Source of the DNA: Ktedonobacteria bacterium
GTDB lineage: Bacteria > Chloroflexota > Ktedonobacteria > Ktedonobacterales > JACDGC01
Assembly (NCBI GenBank): GCA_027459785.1
Contig: DAIDGU010000071.1
Coordinates: forward strand, 62,001-126,000
Reading direction: 5' to 3'
Length of the DNA: 64,000 nucleotides
Part shown: positions 32,837 to 42,606 of the stretch, one piece after another
How the letters are laid out: each line of letters begins with the position of its first letter
Position numbering within the stretch: the first letter of the stretch is position 1
Made by a program: the position numbers and the translations under genes
The notes under the pieces: generated by a model
Databases searched by the model: none
Seen by the model: only the letters and a program-made list of their open reading frames with translations
What the model was told of the DNA's origin: nothing

Positions 32837-35035
32837 ATGGCCGATTCCCCCCCGCAACCGTCGTTCCCCATCGAGGCCATCGCCGATTTCCCCGCCCCAG
32901 GGATGGCAGTACCGACCGCTTTTACCTTCAGTCCTGACGACCAGCAGGTGTACTATCTGTACGGGTCGCCGGACGATCCGGTGCAGCAGCTTTTCTCGCG
33001 GGCGGTCGCGGGCGGTGAGCCGCGCGTGTTGGTCGCGCCGCCGGGCGCGGGGACGCAAGAAAGCACACTTTCGCCGGAAGAAGAGTTGCGCCGCCAGCGC
33101 GAACGCATGTTGGCCGTGGGCATCACGCGCTATGCCGTCAACGCGCCGACCGGGCGCATCCTCATTCCCAACCAGGGCAGCTTATATGTGCAGGACGGCC
33201 CTGACGCGCCCTTGCGCCTGATCCTGGATACCACCGGCCAGCCGCCGGCGCAGGACGCCGCTTGTGCGCCAGACGGCGCGCACATCGCGTTTGTGCAGGC
33301 AGGCGAGGTGTGGGTAGTACCGACGGCGGGCGGCACGCCACGCCAACTGACCCACGGCGCGACCGCAGGCGTCACGCACGGCCTGGCGGAATACATCGCG
33401 CAGGAAGAATTGGGGCGACGCGCGGGCTTCTGGTGGTCGCCCGACGGCGCGCACATCGCCTTCACCGAGGTGGACGAGCGCCACATCCCTGAATATCGCA
33501 TCATGCATCAGGGCAAGGCGGCGACTGGCGCGGTCGCGCAGGAAGATCATCGCTATCCCTTCGCCGGGGGGCCGAACGCACACGTGCGGCTGGGCGTCAT
33601 CCCCAGCGCGGGCGGCGCGCCGGTCTGGATGGACACCGACGTGAGGGCGGAGGGCTACATCGCGCGCGTCTTCTGGTGGCCGAATGGCGACCTGGGCGCG
33701 GAACTGCTCAACCGTCCCCAAACACGGCTGGACCTCGTGCGCTTCGACAGCGCCACGGGCCGGCGCACGAGCGTGCTGGTGGAAGAGAGCGAGCGATGGA
33801 TCACGATGCGCACCCACCACCGTCATGTGCTGCGCGACGGCAGCTTCGTATGGGCCTCGGAGCGCAACGGCTTCAACCATCTCTATTACTATCGTTTGCA
33901 GCACGATGGCCTGGCGGTGCGCCAACTTACCGGCGGCGCGGAGGCGGGTGACGCGGGCGGTGCCTGGGTGGTGGATGACATCGCCGGCGTCGATGAAGAC
34001 CAACGCATCGTCTACTTCACCGGCAACCGCGAGGACGCGACGGAGATGCACGTGTATGCCGTGGCGCTCGACGGCGGGCCGATTCGGCGCGTCACCCAGG
34101 CGGCGGGGATGCATAGTGTCACGCTCGACCACGCCTGCCGCCACTTCATCGATCTGCATAGCGCGCTGGCTCAGCCGCCGACGATCACGCTGCGCCGGCT
34201 GGACGATGACGGCGAGGTGCAACGGATCTTCACGCCGAACGATCCGCGCATCGAACGCTTTCACCTGAAGCCGCCGACGCTCGTCACCCTCGCCAACCGG
34301 GACGGCACCGCGCTACACGGCGCGATCTACCCGCCCGATCCCGACCTCTTCGGACCAGGGCCATACCCCACCATTGTCGAGGTCTATGGCGGGCCAGGAC
34401 CACAGACGGTGCAGAACTCCTGGGCGCTGACGGCGGCACTGCGCACGCAATATCTGCGCGCATTGGGCTATCTGGTGTTCCGTCTGGATAACCGGGGCAG
34501 CGCTCGGCGTGGGCTGGCCTTCGAGGGCGCGCTGGCGCACCGCATGGGGACGGTCGAGGTGGACGATCAGGTGGATGGCGTGCGCTGGCTGGTGGCGCAA
34601 GGCTTGGCCGATCCACAGCGGGTGGGGATCATCGGCTGGAGCTACGGCGGTTACATGGCGCTGATGTGCCTGGCACGCGCGCCGGAGACCTTCCGCTTGG
34701 CCGTGGCCGGCGCGCCCGTCACGTCCTGGGACGGCTACGACACGGCGTATACCGAACGCTACATGGCGACGCCACAGGCGAATCCAGAGGGCTACGAGCG
34801 GGCCAGCGCCTTGCACGCGGCCAAGGGCATCCAGGGCAAGCTGCTCGTCATCCACGGCATGTTGGACGAAAACGTGCATTTCCGCCACACCGCTCGCCTG
34901 GTGAACGCGCTGATCGCCGCGCGCATCCCTTATGATCTGCTGATCTTCCCCGACGAGCGCCACATGCCGCGCCGCCAGGCCGACCGCGTGTACCTCCACG
35001 AGCGCACCATCACGTTCTTTCGCGCGCACCTGTGA
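32837..35035 (+). CDS. dipeptidyl peptidase IV-type serine peptidase (S9)
   Basis: A 732-residue prolyl-oligopeptidase-family peptidase. No signal peptide is evident, so it is probably cytosolic. Residues about 40-480 form the beta-propeller of the DPP-IV type (DGAHIAFVQAGEVWVVPTAG; GFWWSPDGAHIAFTEVDERH). Residues about 490-732 are the alpha/beta hydrolase domain: VEVYGGPGPQTVQNSWAL, Ser602 in GWSYGGYMAL, Asp677 in GMLDENVHF and His709 in DERHMPRR form the triad. The propeller Glu pair of DPP-IV (EYIAQEELGR) is present, supporting N-terminal dipeptide release. GAGG lies 11 bases before the ATG. Confidence 0.92.
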   Translation: MADSPPQPSFPIEAIADFPAPGMAVPTAFTFSPDDQQVYYLYGSPDDPVQQLFSRAVAGGEPRVLVAPPGAGTQESTLSPEEELRRQRERMLAVGITRYAVNAPTGRILIPNQGSLYVQDGPDAPLRLILDTTGQPPAQDAACAPDGAHIAFVQAGEVWVVPTAGGTPRQLTHGATAGVTHGLAEYIAQEELGRRAGFWWSPDGAHIAFTEVDERHIPEYRIMHQGKAATGAVAQEDHRYPFAGGPNAHVRLGVIPSAGGAPVWMDTDVRAEGYIARVFWWPNGDLGAELLNRPQTRLDLVRFDSATGRRTSVLVEESERWITMRTHHRHVLRDGSFVWASERNGFNHLYYYRLQHDGLAVRQLTGGAEAGDAGGAWVVDDIAGVDEDQRIVYFTGNREDATEMHVYAVALDGGPIRRVTQAAGMHSVTLDHACRHFIDLHSALAQPPTITLRRLDDDGEVQRIFTPNDPRIERFHLKPPTLVTLANRDGTALHGAIYPPDPDLFGPGPYPTIVEVYGGPGPQTVQNSWALTAALRTQYLRALGYLVFRLDNRGSARRGLAFEGALAHRMGTVEVDDQVDGVRWLVAQGLADPQRVGIIGWSYGGYMALMCLARAPETFRLAVAGAPVTSWDGYDTAYTERYMATPQANPEGYERASALHAAKGIQGKLLVIHGMLDENVHFRHTARLVNALIAARIPYDLLIFPDERHMPRRQADRVYLHERTITFFRAHL

Positions 35036-35043
35036 GTGATCGC

Positions 35044-35430
35044 TTATGCACCAATGGTCGTTGCAATCCGTTCCGCCGTGCGCGCAATCAGGGGCGCGTC
35101 GTCCGACGTGAGGCTCGGCGCGATCAGCCGCGCGGTGAGGGCGTAGAGGCGCAGCCCGACGATCACCTTCACCGCCTCCTCTGGCTCTGTGAACCACCGC
35201 GCCACCTGGGCGGGCGTGACCGTGCTGAAGACCGCCAGACGATCCGCGATCAGATGCGTCACGGCTGCGGCTCCGTCATCATCAGCGCCGACGAAGCGCA
35301 CGACATCCAGATCGCTCCACGGTCCGGCGTCGCCCCGCGCGAAGCTGCCCAGCAGCACCAGCGCCCGCACGCGGGCATCCGCGAAACGGGCGATCAGGTC
35401 TGCCGGCGGCAGCGGCAGATCGCCGATCAT
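35044..35430 (-). CDS. nucleotidyltransferase-domain protein (Pol beta superfamily)
   Basis: A 128-residue protein from ATG 35430, which overlaps the stop of the upstream gene by four bases (ATGA). The core motif VLLGSFARGDAGPWSDLDVV is the GS-x10-DxD signature of MNT/KNTase-type nucleotidyltransferases, with two metal-binding Asp. Members include toxin-antitoxin MNT proteins and drug-modifying enzymes. No HEPN partner is adjacent. The C-terminal helices (VKVIVGLRLYALTARLIAPS) are short. The track's longer start is antisense-composed and rejected. Confidence 0.78.
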   Translation of the reverse strand: MIGDLPLPPADLIARFADARVRALVLLGSFARGDAGPWSDLDVVRFVGADDDGAAAVTHLIADRLAVFSTVTPAQVARWFTEPEEAVKVIVGLRLYALTARLIAPSLTSDDAPLIARTAERIATTIGA

Positions 35431-35972
35431 GCGTGATGGCCCAGCAACGCGCTCATCGCTTGCGGCGAGGCGAAGATCGAGAGCGCCCAACCGGCGAGCA
35501 GGAAAAGCACATTGAACGCGAGGTTGATGCGCACCTGCCGTCGTTCGGACGTGCGGACCTGGTTGCCGATGACCGAATCCAGCAGGCGGGCGATGTCGCC
35601 ATCTTCGCTGATCCATTCGCGCACCTGCATCAGCCGCGCGACACGCTGGTCGATGCCAGCGACGATTGTTGCCGGCGGCGGCATCGGCGGGGCCGCCCCG
35701 TAGGACGGTGCGGCACTGGGCGCGGGCATGGTCGGTGGCAGGGGAGCTGGCGCGGCGGGCGCACTATCGGCAGACGCGCTGCCGGTCGGTGGCCCCGCCT
35801 GGGGCATGGGATAAGCTGACCCAGGCGCACGCGACGCGGGCGGTGGCACGGGAGCCGGCCCGGTGGGGGCGAATCGCTTGGGCATCGGTGCCTGGCCCTC
35901 AGTGTTGATCAGTGCAGCGATCTCGGCGTCGATGGCGCGTTCCATCACCTCTGCATAACGTTTGGTTGCCAT
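35427..35972 (-). CDS. Pro-rich protein with one C-terminal TM helix
   Basis: A 181-residue protein: a short N-terminal helix (KRYAEVMERAIDAEIAALIN), then about 90 residues of Pro/Ala-rich disorder (PAPVPPPASRAPGSAYPMPQ), then an amphipathic segment (RVARLMQVREWISEDGDIAR) and a TM helix INLAFNVLFLLAGWALSIFA near the end. It is probably cytosolic with a membrane anchor. It is cotranscribed and translationally coupled with the nucleotidyltransferase gene. I recognise no family. Confidence 0.65.
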   Translation of the reverse strand: MATKRYAEVMERAIDAEIAALINTEGQAPMPKRFAPTGPAPVPPPASRAPGSAYPMPQAGPPTGSASADSAPAAPAPLPPTMPAPSAAPSYGAAPPMPPPATIVAGIDQRVARLMQVREWISEDGDIARLLDSVIGNQVRTSERRQVRINLAFNVLFLLAGWALSIFASPQAMSALLGHHA

Positions 35973-36100
35973 GTGACACTCCTTATAGTGATATGCTACT
36001 GACTAGAATTGCTTCATCATTGTATGCGCACTCTGCAAGAGTGTGACAAATGGTTGCAATCCAGGCGGATGCCCCGCCATCTACACCAAGGAGGCCCAGC

Positions 36101-36610
36101 ATGTCGGCGCACCTACACGTCATCCGGGGCGACATCACCACACAAGCGGTCGATGTCATCGTCAATGCGGCCAACGCCAGCCTGCTCGGGGGTGGCGGCG
36201 TGGATGGCGCGATTCACCGCGCGGCGGGATCGGACCTCGTGGCGGAATGCCGCACGCTGGGCGGCTGCGCGACGGGCGAGGCGAAGATCACGCGCGGCTA
36301 CCGGCTGCCCGCGCGCTATGTCATCCACACCGTCGGGCCGATCTGGCATGGTGGCGGGGCGAATGAAGCTATATTATTGGCAAGCTGCTATCAGACCAGC
36401 CTGGCCCTCGCTGACCAGCACGGCCTGCACACCGTCGCCTTCCCCTCCATCAGCACCGGCATCTATGGCTATCCGCTGGACCGCGCGGCCCCTGTCGCCG
36501 TCGCCGCCGTGCGCGCCTACCTGGCCCAGCACCTTGCCACATCCGTCACGGATGTCACCTGGGTCTGCTTCGATGACCGCACCTATGTTGCCTACGCAGC
36601 GGCGGGGTGA
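36101..36610 (+). CDS. macro-domain ADP-ribose-binding/deacetylase protein
   Basis: A 169-residue single macro domain. Members bind ADP-ribose and often remove it, or its O-acetyl form, from targets. Motifs in order: [36 protein letters not shown] (the catalytic Asn and G-rich loop), [20 protein letters not shown] and [16 protein letters not shown] (second loop). This is the MacroD/YmdB pattern, with Asp in VDGAIH. AAGGAGG lies six bases before ATG 36101. Divergent from the Pro-rich gene. Confidence 0.93.
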   Translation: MSAHLHVIRGDITTQAVDVIVNAANASLLGGGGVDGAIHRAAGSDLVAECRTLGGCATGEAKITRGYRLPARYVIHTVGPIWHGGGANEAILLASCYQTSLALADQHGLHTVAFPSISTGIYGYPLDRAAPVAVAAVRAYLAQHLATSVTDVTWVCFDDRTYVAYAAAG

Positions 36611-36628
36611 AAGGTGGCGGCGACGAAG

Positions 36629-36770
36629 TCCGCCGTCGCGGACTAGGCTCCCAACCCGCATCGGCGGGTTTCGTGGCGTAGCCCTTAGGCGCGGTTTCAA
36701 CCGCCCGCGTCCTCGTCGTGGTTTCAACCGCCCGCGTCCTCGTCGCGGTTTCAACCGCCCGCCCGCTCTC
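36629..36770. repeat. family A repeat, right-half copy with triplicated arm
   Basis: Starts with GTCCGCCGTCGCGGACTAGG and CCCGCATCGGCGGGTTTCGT as in the 53.5-kb copy. The arm GGTTTCAACCGCCCGCGTCC then occurs three times in tandem (from about 36692, 36720 and 36747). The left half of the element is missing. Confidence 0.8.
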
Positions 36771-36786
36771 ACCCACCCCTTCTCGT

Positions 36787-36846
36787 CCCCCTGATGGCAG
36801 ACAGGCTTATCCCCCATCACAGAGAGGACAGACCTGCCTGTCGGTC
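36787..36846. repeat. family B repeat, degenerate copy
   Basis: CTGATGGCAGACAGGCTTAT then GGACAGACCTGCCTGTCGGT, related to GACAGACAAGAATGTCTGTC of the 32.7-kb cluster. Confidence 0.5.
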
Positions 36847-36856
36847 TTGCGGCAAC

Positions 36857-38098
36857 TCACGCAGTCCGTACCAGGCCAATTTCACGTTGCGGCGGCACCA
36901 GCCACTCGACGCCGTCGGGAGTGATGCGCAGATCGTCTTCGACGCTGACCCAGCCCAGGTAGGGATCGCTGGTGGGGATGCCATATTCGACGGCGAAAAC
37001 TTGATCCTCGACGATGGGCAGATAGGGTGCGCGGCCATAGCGTTCCCAGCGCGGCCCCAGCACCACGCCGCCGTCGTGCGCGTTCGCGCCCAGGTGGTGG
37101 CCGAAAGCGAAGGGGGGTTCAGGGAAACCCCGCGCGGTGAGCGCCTTGCGCGCGGCGGCGTCCACGTGCCAGCCGGGCGTGCCGGGGGTGAGCTTGCGCA
37201 CGCCGGCGGCGACGGCGGCCATCAGCGCGTCCCAGGCGCGCTGCACATTCGCGGGGGGCTGCTCCTCGCCGGGCTTGAGCAGATACCATGTGCGCTGCAT
37301 GTCGGAGCGGTAGCCCGCATATACCACGCCCACATCGCAGAAGATCAGGTCGCCGGCCTCCGCCGGAATGTCGCCCGCCGGCACATGACCGACCGGCGCG
37401 CGCGGGCCGATGGGGATGCATGGGCAAGAGTCTGCTTCCCACGCCGGCTCCAGATGCCGCGCGCGCATCCATTCGTGCGCGAAGGCGCTGAGCGCCAGGC
37501 CGGTGACGCCAGGCCGCAGCCGCGCGGTGATCTCGCGGAACAGTTCCTCCGTCAATTGGCAGGCGGTGCGGATGCGTGCGACCTCGTCGGGTAACTTGCA
37601 GCCGCGCACCAGAAAGACGACCTTCTCGGCGGGGACGAGCCGACGCGCGTAGGGCGTGCCTTGCAGTGCTTTTTGCAGACGGCGATAGTTACCCAGGGTA
37701 ATACCATCGGCGGCATGGTCGCTCTGCGAGGTCGTGATGGCGATGGTCTGCGGATCATGCTCCGTCAGCCACGCGCGCAAGGGATCACCGATCCCCTGGA
37801 CGTAGCCGACGACGTTGGGATACGCTCCCACAGCGCGCACCTTCTCCACATCCAGGCTACCCACGATAGCGGTGGGATCACCATCTGCGGGGATGATGAA
37901 GGCCGATAGCCACGTTACATCCGTGCCGACCAGGAGGTTTTGCACCGGATCGGGATGCAGCCCGGTTTCCTGGGCGAATTGGACGATCCAGCAGTCGATG
38001 TTGAGTTGGCGCAGGATGTGTTGGGCCTGCGCGACTTTTTGGGCCACCAAGGATGCGGTGGTTGCAGGGTTGGCCAGTGGTGATATACTTTTGGTCAT
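36857..38098 (-). CDS. M24-family metallopeptidase (Xaa-Pro aminopeptidase/prolidase-like)
   Basis: A 413-residue cytosolic enzyme from ATG 38098, with GGAG seven bases upstream. The N-terminal creatinase-type domain is followed by a pita-bread domain holding the two-metal site: DLIFCDVGVVYAGYRSDMQR (two Asp), PFAFGHHLGANAHDGG (His), VFAVEYGIP (Glu) and VSVEDDLRI (Glu). It acts on peptides with proline at the second position. Preference between aminopeptidase P and prolidase cannot be told. The 3' end abuts family A/B repeats. Confidence 0.9.
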   Translation of the reverse strand: MTKSISPLANPATTASLVAQKVAQAQHILRQLNIDCWIVQFAQETGLHPDPVQNLLVGTDVTWLSAFIIPADGDPTAIVGSLDVEKVRAVGAYPNVVGYVQGIGDPLRAWLTEHDPQTIAITTSQSDHAADGITLGNYRRLQKALQGTPYARRLVPAEKVVFLVRGCKLPDEVARIRTACQLTEELFREITARLRPGVTGLALSAFAHEWMRARHLEPAWEADSCPCIPIGPRAPVGHVPAGDIPAEAGDLIFCDVGVVYAGYRSDMQRTWYLLKPGEEQPPANVQRAWDALMAAVAAGVRKLTPGTPGWHVDAAARKALTARGFPEPPFAFGHHLGANAHDGGVVLGPRWERYGRAPYLPIVEDQVFAVEYGIPTSDPYLGWVSVEDDLRITPDGVEWLVPPQREIGLVRTA

Positions 38099-38406
38099 AT
38101 TCTCTCTCCGCAAGGTATGTAGCGAAAGCTGATCGCATTATCGCATGTCGGCAGGCGCAGCGCACAAATCAGGTGATACCAGCACTACCTACAAGGGCGC
38201 GACACCGGAAAGTGCGTCTCGCTCTTGACAGGATGCACAGAACCTTGTAGCCTAAGCTTGTCCAGGACGCCAGCGCTGCATTGTTTACCTGGCAGAATGT
38301 CAACGGCGAGGGGATCGGTTTTTCGTATCAAGCACCAGCACAGGCGACATTGGGAAATACGCAACCAAGTTCATCCATCTGCGGCACACCAGAGAAGGAT
38401 GCACGA
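38099..38406. other. 308-base divergent spacer between the M24 peptidase and the sensor kinase
   Basis: Contains AT-rich TATCGCATGTCG and TTGTAGCCTAAGC stretches; no clear promoter pair. The track frame upstream of ATG 38407 (from 38281) is open but lacks a ribosome binding site, so I treat it as leader. Confidence 0.4.
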
Positions 38407-40845
38407 ATGACCACAGGCAGCAACGATTCATCATCGGGCGCGGGGCGCAAACGCCGCAAAGGGAGCGGGCCGCCAGGCGACACGCCGGGTGAGCGACCCT
38501 GTGTGACGTACTGGCTCCGTGGCCCTGAGTTTGTCATCGAACATATCGAAGCCTCTGCAGGGGTGGTCTTGCCCACCGAGCAAATCGGAATGCATCTGTT
38601 CGCCGTGTGTCCGGGAGCAGCGAACGTGCTGGGGCCGATCCTGGCGCGGGCCTGGGCCAGCGGGCTGCCCTCGCTGACGTTGCTCCCCGCGCAAACCGCC
38701 ACCGGACCGCGCCCCTTTACCTGCATTCCCCAGCGCGATGCCACCGGCGCAGTGACCGGCTTGATCTGCATGCTCGCCGATCCCAAACCGGCGACGGCCA
38801 TACCAGCCCCCCCACCCGACCGCGCATCTGCTGTCACCGTGTTTCCACCCAGCGCAGACACGGCGGCGACGCTGGACGAGATGTTGCAACTTGCCGCTGG
38901 CGAAGTACAAACGGCCCTCCAGGCCGCTGGGGTCGAGATCGATCTCGTCAGCCAGGAAGAACCGTCCGTGCTGATATGTGAAGTGGCGGTTGGTACTACT
39001 GCTGGTCTTGTGGAACATCGGATCTTACCCCACGGCTCGCTCAGCCGGCTGGTGCTGACGCGCAACGCGCCCCTGCGCCTGTTTCAAGAAGAAATCTATG
39101 CTACCGCGGGTGCCTATCGTGGCCCACAGGCCATCCGCCATCTCAACATGCAGGCATGGCTGGGCGTGCCGATTATCGTCGCGGGCATGCCGATTGGCGT
39201 CATCATCGCGTATCGGCTTGATGATTGTGCCGCATTCAGCATGCAAGATGAGATGACGCTTGCGCGTTTTGCCACCAGTCTCGGCCTGGCTATCGCCGGT
39301 GTACGGCTGCGCACTGACCGCGCGGCGTTGCAGCACCGCCAGCGTGCGCTGGGGCAACTGCTCGACGCCTTACCCGCCTACATTATGGAGACCGACGCCC
39401 AACATCGCATCATTTATATGAACACGAAGTTCTTCAACGTCTCCAACTATCAGATGGGCGAAACGTTGCCGTTTGCGACATCCGCCCCTCACCCTTTCTG
39501 GCAACGGTTGGATACCCATGAAGCCTATCGCTGGTGCGACTTACCTGCTGCGCGGGCCTGGATGGATGGTGCGGATGTTGATGAGATCTTGATCTCGCGC
39601 GTCTTGACCACCGGCCAGGAGGTCACGTTTCTGGCGAAGGCACACCCCGTGCGCGACACGGGCGGACAGATCACCAGCATCATCGTCGTGATGGTCGATA
39701 TCACGCCCCAGCGCCAGGCCGAGCGCGCCGCGCTGGAACACGCGACGTTGATGGAGGCCGTCATCCAGGGGATGCAGGATGGCGTCGTGATCTATGATGC
39801 TGCTGGCATACCCTTACGCTATAATCCGGCCTATCTGCGGATGCTGGGCTGGGAGGCCGCAGGCATCGACCCCCTGACGTTGACCCAAGCCGAACGCGGC
39901 GCGATCTATGATATGCATGGACCGACGGGCGAGCCGCTCACGCGCGAGCAATGGCCGTTGTTCCAGGCGTTGGCGGGCGCGCAGACAACCGCTGTGCCGT
40001 TGTCGATTCGGCGCGTGGATGGCGAGCGACTGGTGGTTTCCATCACCGCGTCGCCGTTATATGCGCCACTGACGGGTGCGCTTTTCGGCGCGGTGGGCAT
40101 CTTCCGCGATATGACCGCGCACGAGCGATTGGAGCAGATGCGCGAGGAGTTCATCAACATCGCCAGCCATGAATTGCGCACGCCGCTCACCTCGTTGGTG
40201 CTGGCGAACCACATCTTGCAAATTCGCTTGCAACGCCTGGTTGATAGTAAGGATCTGCTGCCTTTGACGAATGATATGGCGGTTCAGATGAAGCGCATGA
40301 ACCGGCTGGTCAATAATATGCTGGATCTCACCAGCCTGACCGGCGGCCATTTCATCATCACTGTCCATCCGGCGGATCTGGCGCAGGTGGTGCGCGAAAC
40401 GGTGGCGGAGCAGCGTTCCATCAGCAAACGCACGATCATCCTCACGGGGGCGGCAGCGCCTATCATGGCGACCATCGACGCGCCGCGCATCAGCCAGGTG
40501 TTGACGAACCTGCTGGTGAACGCGCTGGATCATTCGCCACTGGAAAGCACCGTGGAGGTGCGGGTGGCGGCACAGGGTGACGGCGTGCGCGTGGCGGTGC
40601 GCGATCACGGCTCTGGCATCCCTCCCGATCAGTTAGCCCAGATCTTTCAACGCTTCGGCGCACTCCTGACCAGCCGGCCTGCGGGCGACGCCGGTGCCAG
40701 CATGAGCGGCCTGGGGTTCGGGCTGTACCTGGCGCACGCGATCATTCGGGCGCATGGGGGCAGCATCACAGCGGAATCCGCCGTGGGGCGCGGCAGCAGC
40801 TTCCAGTTCGTGATCCCCCTGACCCCCCCTCAAGGAGGCGCATAA
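38407..40845 (+). CDS. cytosolic sensor histidine kinase with GAF and two PAS domains
   Basis: An 812-residue kinase from ATG 38407, with AAGGA seven bases upstream. The order is: Ser/Gly-rich N-terminus; a small N-terminal domain; GAF domain about residues 180-300 (RHLNMQAWLGVPIIVAGMPI); PAS1 (LLDALPAYIMETDAQHRIIY); PAS2 (AVIQGMQDGVVIYDAAGIPL); HisKA with the phospho-His in NIASHELRTPLTSLVL; and a HATPase with N box LLVNALDHSP, G1 VRDHGSGIPPD and G2 GLGFGLYLAH. No TM helix, so it senses a cytoplasmic cue. No response regulator is adjacent. Its TAA overlaps the ATG of the dehydratase gene. Confidence 0.9.
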   Translation: MTTGSNDSSSGAGRKRRKGSGPPGDTPGERPCVTYWLRGPEFVIEHIEASAGVVLPTEQIGMHLFAVCPGAANVLGPILARAWASGLPSLTLLPAQTATGPRPFTCIPQRDATGAVTGLICMLADPKPATAIPAPPPDRASAVTVFPPSADTAATLDEMLQLAAGEVQTALQAAGVEIDLVSQEEPSVLICEVAVGTTAGLVEHRILPHGSLSRLVLTRNAPLRLFQEEIYATAGAYRGPQAIRHLNMQAWLGVPIIVAGMPIGVIIAYRLDDCAAFSMQDEMTLARFATSLGLAIAGVRLRTDRAALQHRQRALGQLLDALPAYIMETDAQHRIIYMNTKFFNVSNYQMGETLPFATSAPHPFWQRLDTHEAYRWCDLPAARAWMDGADVDEILISRVLTTGQEVTFLAKAHPVRDTGGQITSIIVVMVDITPQRQAERAALEHATLMEAVIQGMQDGVVIYDAAGIPLRYNPAYLRMLGWEAAGIDPLTLTQAERGAIYDMHGPTGEPLTREQWPLFQALAGAQTTAVPLSIRRVDGERLVVSITASPLYAPLTGALFGAVGIFRDMTAHERLEQMREEFINIASHELRTPLTSLVLANHILQIRLQRLVDSKDLLPLTNDMAVQMKRMNRLVNNMLDLTSLTGGHFIITVHPADLAQVVRETVAEQRSISKRTIILTGAAAPIMATIDAPRISQVLTNLLVNALDHSPLESTVEVRVAAQGDGVRVAVRDHGSGIPPDQLAQIFQRFGALLTSRPAGDAGASMSGLGFGLYLAHAIIRAHGGSITAESAVGRGSSFQFVIPLTPPQGGA

Positions 40846-41813
40846 TGACGCTCCCGACACCAGCAGACATTCGCGCGGCGGCAGCACGCATCGCGCCGCT
40901 GGCACGGCGCACGCCGGTCGAGTCGGCTCCCGCGCTGGTCGGCCTTGCGGCGGAAGTATGGCTGAAAATGGAGATCTGGCAGGCGACAGGCAGCTTCAAG
41001 ATCCGGGGCGCGCTGAACGCCCTCGCGCAGCTCGCGCCAGCGGCGCGGGCCGAGGGCATCGTGACGGCCTCCGCCGGCAACCACGCGCAAGGCATCGCCA
41101 GCGCCGCAGTCGCCAGTCACGTCCACGCGCTCATCGTCGTCGCGCACGACGCCTCGCCGGCCAAGGTCGCCGCGCTGGCGCGCTACGATCCCGCCTGGGT
41201 GGAACTGCGGCGCATCGGGCGCGATTACGACGAAGCCGAGGCGGCGGGCATCCAACTGGCGCGCGACCTGGGCCGCACCTTCGTCTCGCCCTATGACGAT
41301 CCAGCGGTCATCGCCGGCCAGGGAACGGTGGCGCTAGAACTGCTGGCCGAGCGGCCCGATCTCACGCTGCTCCTCGTGCCGGTCGGCGGCGGCGGACTGG
41401 CGGCGGGCGTGGCGCTGTGGGCGCATCACATCAATCCAGCGATCCAGGTGATCGGCGTGCAGTCCGCGGCGTCGCCAGCGATGCATGCCGCGCTCGCCGC
41501 CGGGCGGCTTGTCGCCGTGCCGGTTGGCGCATCGCTGGCGGATGGCCTGGCGGGCAACATCGCGCCGGATGCCATCACGTTCAACCTATGCCGCCACCAT
41601 CTTGCCAGCGTCGAGCTGGTCAGTGAAGACGCAATCGCCGACGCCATGCGCTTCCTCGCCGCCGAGCAGCACGTCATCGTCGAAGGTTCCGGCGCGGTGG
41701 GGGTGGCGGCGTTGCGCGCGGGGGTGGTCGTGCCGCCGCCCGGCAGTAAAGTGGGCATCATCCTGTCTGGCCGCAATGTGACGCTGGATCGGCTCCGCAT
41801 GGTGCTGGCTTGA
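40845..41813 (+). CDS. threonine/serine dehydratase-like PLP enzyme
   Basis: A 322-residue fold-type II PLP enzyme without a C-terminal ACT domain, like catabolic TdcB or serine racemase. The PLP lysine is in GSFKIRGALNAL, with the substrate loop SAGNHAQGIA and the phosphate loop VPVGGGGLAAG, and EGSGAVGVAAL near the end. It deaminates threonine to 2-oxobutyrate or serine to pyruvate; which one is not resolvable. The start overlaps the kinase stop (TAATG), so translation is coupled to the sensor kinase. Confidence 0.87.
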   Translation: MTLPTPADIRAAAARIAPLARRTPVESAPALVGLAAEVWLKMEIWQATGSFKIRGALNALAQLAPAARAEGIVTASAGNHAQGIASAAVASHVHALIVVAHDASPAKVAALARYDPAWVELRRIGRDYDEAEAAGIQLARDLGRTFVSPYDDPAVIAGQGTVALELLAERPDLTLLLVPVGGGGLAAGVALWAHHINPAIQVIGVQSAASPAMHAALAAGRLVAVPVGASLADGLAGNIAPDAITFNLCRHHLASVELVSEDAIADAMRFLAAEQHVIVEGSGAVGVAALRAGVVVPPPGSKVGIILSGRNVTLDRLRMVLA

Positions 41814-41864
41814 TACACCGCGCCGGCGCTACCACCCGCCTATGCAATGCCCGCGCACGGTGGG

Positions 41865-42593
41865 CTAGGGGGCGGCGCGGTCGATGGCCGCGCGTTGCAG
41901 GGCGAAGATCTGGCGCAGGCCGCCTTCGGCGAGGTCCAGCAGGGCATTCAGGTCGGCGCGGGTAAAAGGCGCACCTTCCGCCGTCGCCTGCACCTCCACG
42001 CACGCGCCCGCGTCGGTCATGACGATATTCGCATCCGTTTCGGCATGGGAGTCTTCAGTATAGGCGAGGTCCAGTAGCGGTTCACCGGCCACGATGCCGA
42101 CGGAGACCGCCGCCACCTGGGCGCGCAACGGGTCCGCCACGAGCGATCCCTCTGCTTGCAAACGGCGACAGGCGAGCGCCAGCGCGACGTATGCGCCGGT
42201 GATGCTGGCGCAGCGCGTGCCACCGTCGGCTTGCAGCACGTCGCAGTCCAGCACGATGCTGCGTTCGCCCAGTGCCGGCAGATCGATCACCGCGCGCAGG
42301 GAGCGCCCGATGAGCCGCTGAATCTCGTGGGTGCGCCCGCCAATTTTGCCGCGCACCGCCTCGCGGTCGGCGCGCGTGTGCGTGGCGCGGGGCAGCATGG
42401 CATATTCCGCCGTCACCCAGCCTTGGCCGCGCCCTACCAGGAACGGCGGCACGCTCGCGCTGACGCTGGCGGTACACAGCACGCGCGTCTGCCCCACGCT
42501 GATCAGCGCCGATCCCTCGGCATACGCATTCCAGGCGGGGATGATCTCAATCGGGCGGAGTTCAGCCGCCGCGCGGCCATCACTGCGGGGCAT
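41865..42593 (-). CDS. rph: ribonuclease PH
   Basis: Phosphorolytic 3'-5' exoribonuclease that trims tRNA 3' ends. The 242-residue protein has the family body: [79 protein letters not shown] and [13 protein letters not shown]. The phosphate-binding Arg pair and catalytic Asp region ([20 protein letters not shown]) are present. ATG 42593 has GAGGAG six bases upstream. It follows the small gene at 42607 in a leftward folK - small protein - rph operon. Confidence 0.95.
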   Translation of the reverse strand: MPRSDGRAAAELRPIEIIPAWNAYAEGSALISVGQTRVLCTASVSASVPPFLVGRGQGWVTAEYAMLPRATHTRADREAVRGKIGGRTHEIQRLIGRSLRAVIDLPALGERSIVLDCDVLQADGGTRCASITGAYVALALACRRLQAEGSLVADPLRAQVAAVSVGIVAGEPLLDLAYTEDSHAETDANIVMTDAGACVEVQATAEGAPFTRADLNALLDLAEGGLRQIFALQRAAIDRAAP

Positions 42594-42606
42594 GGGGCGC
42601 TCCTCC

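Noticed and set aside
33182-34264. 360-aa minus-strand ORF
   Set aside because: Antisense shadow of the DPP-IV-type peptidase propeller.
35044-35430. MNT-HEPN toxin-antitoxin module
   Set aside because: The nucleotidyltransferase has no HEPN partner; its coupled upstream gene is a Pro-rich TM protein.
36690-36762. Possible CRISPR array from three regularly spaced repeats
   Set aside because: Units are contiguous tandem copies of the family A arm with no unique spacers and no cas genes.
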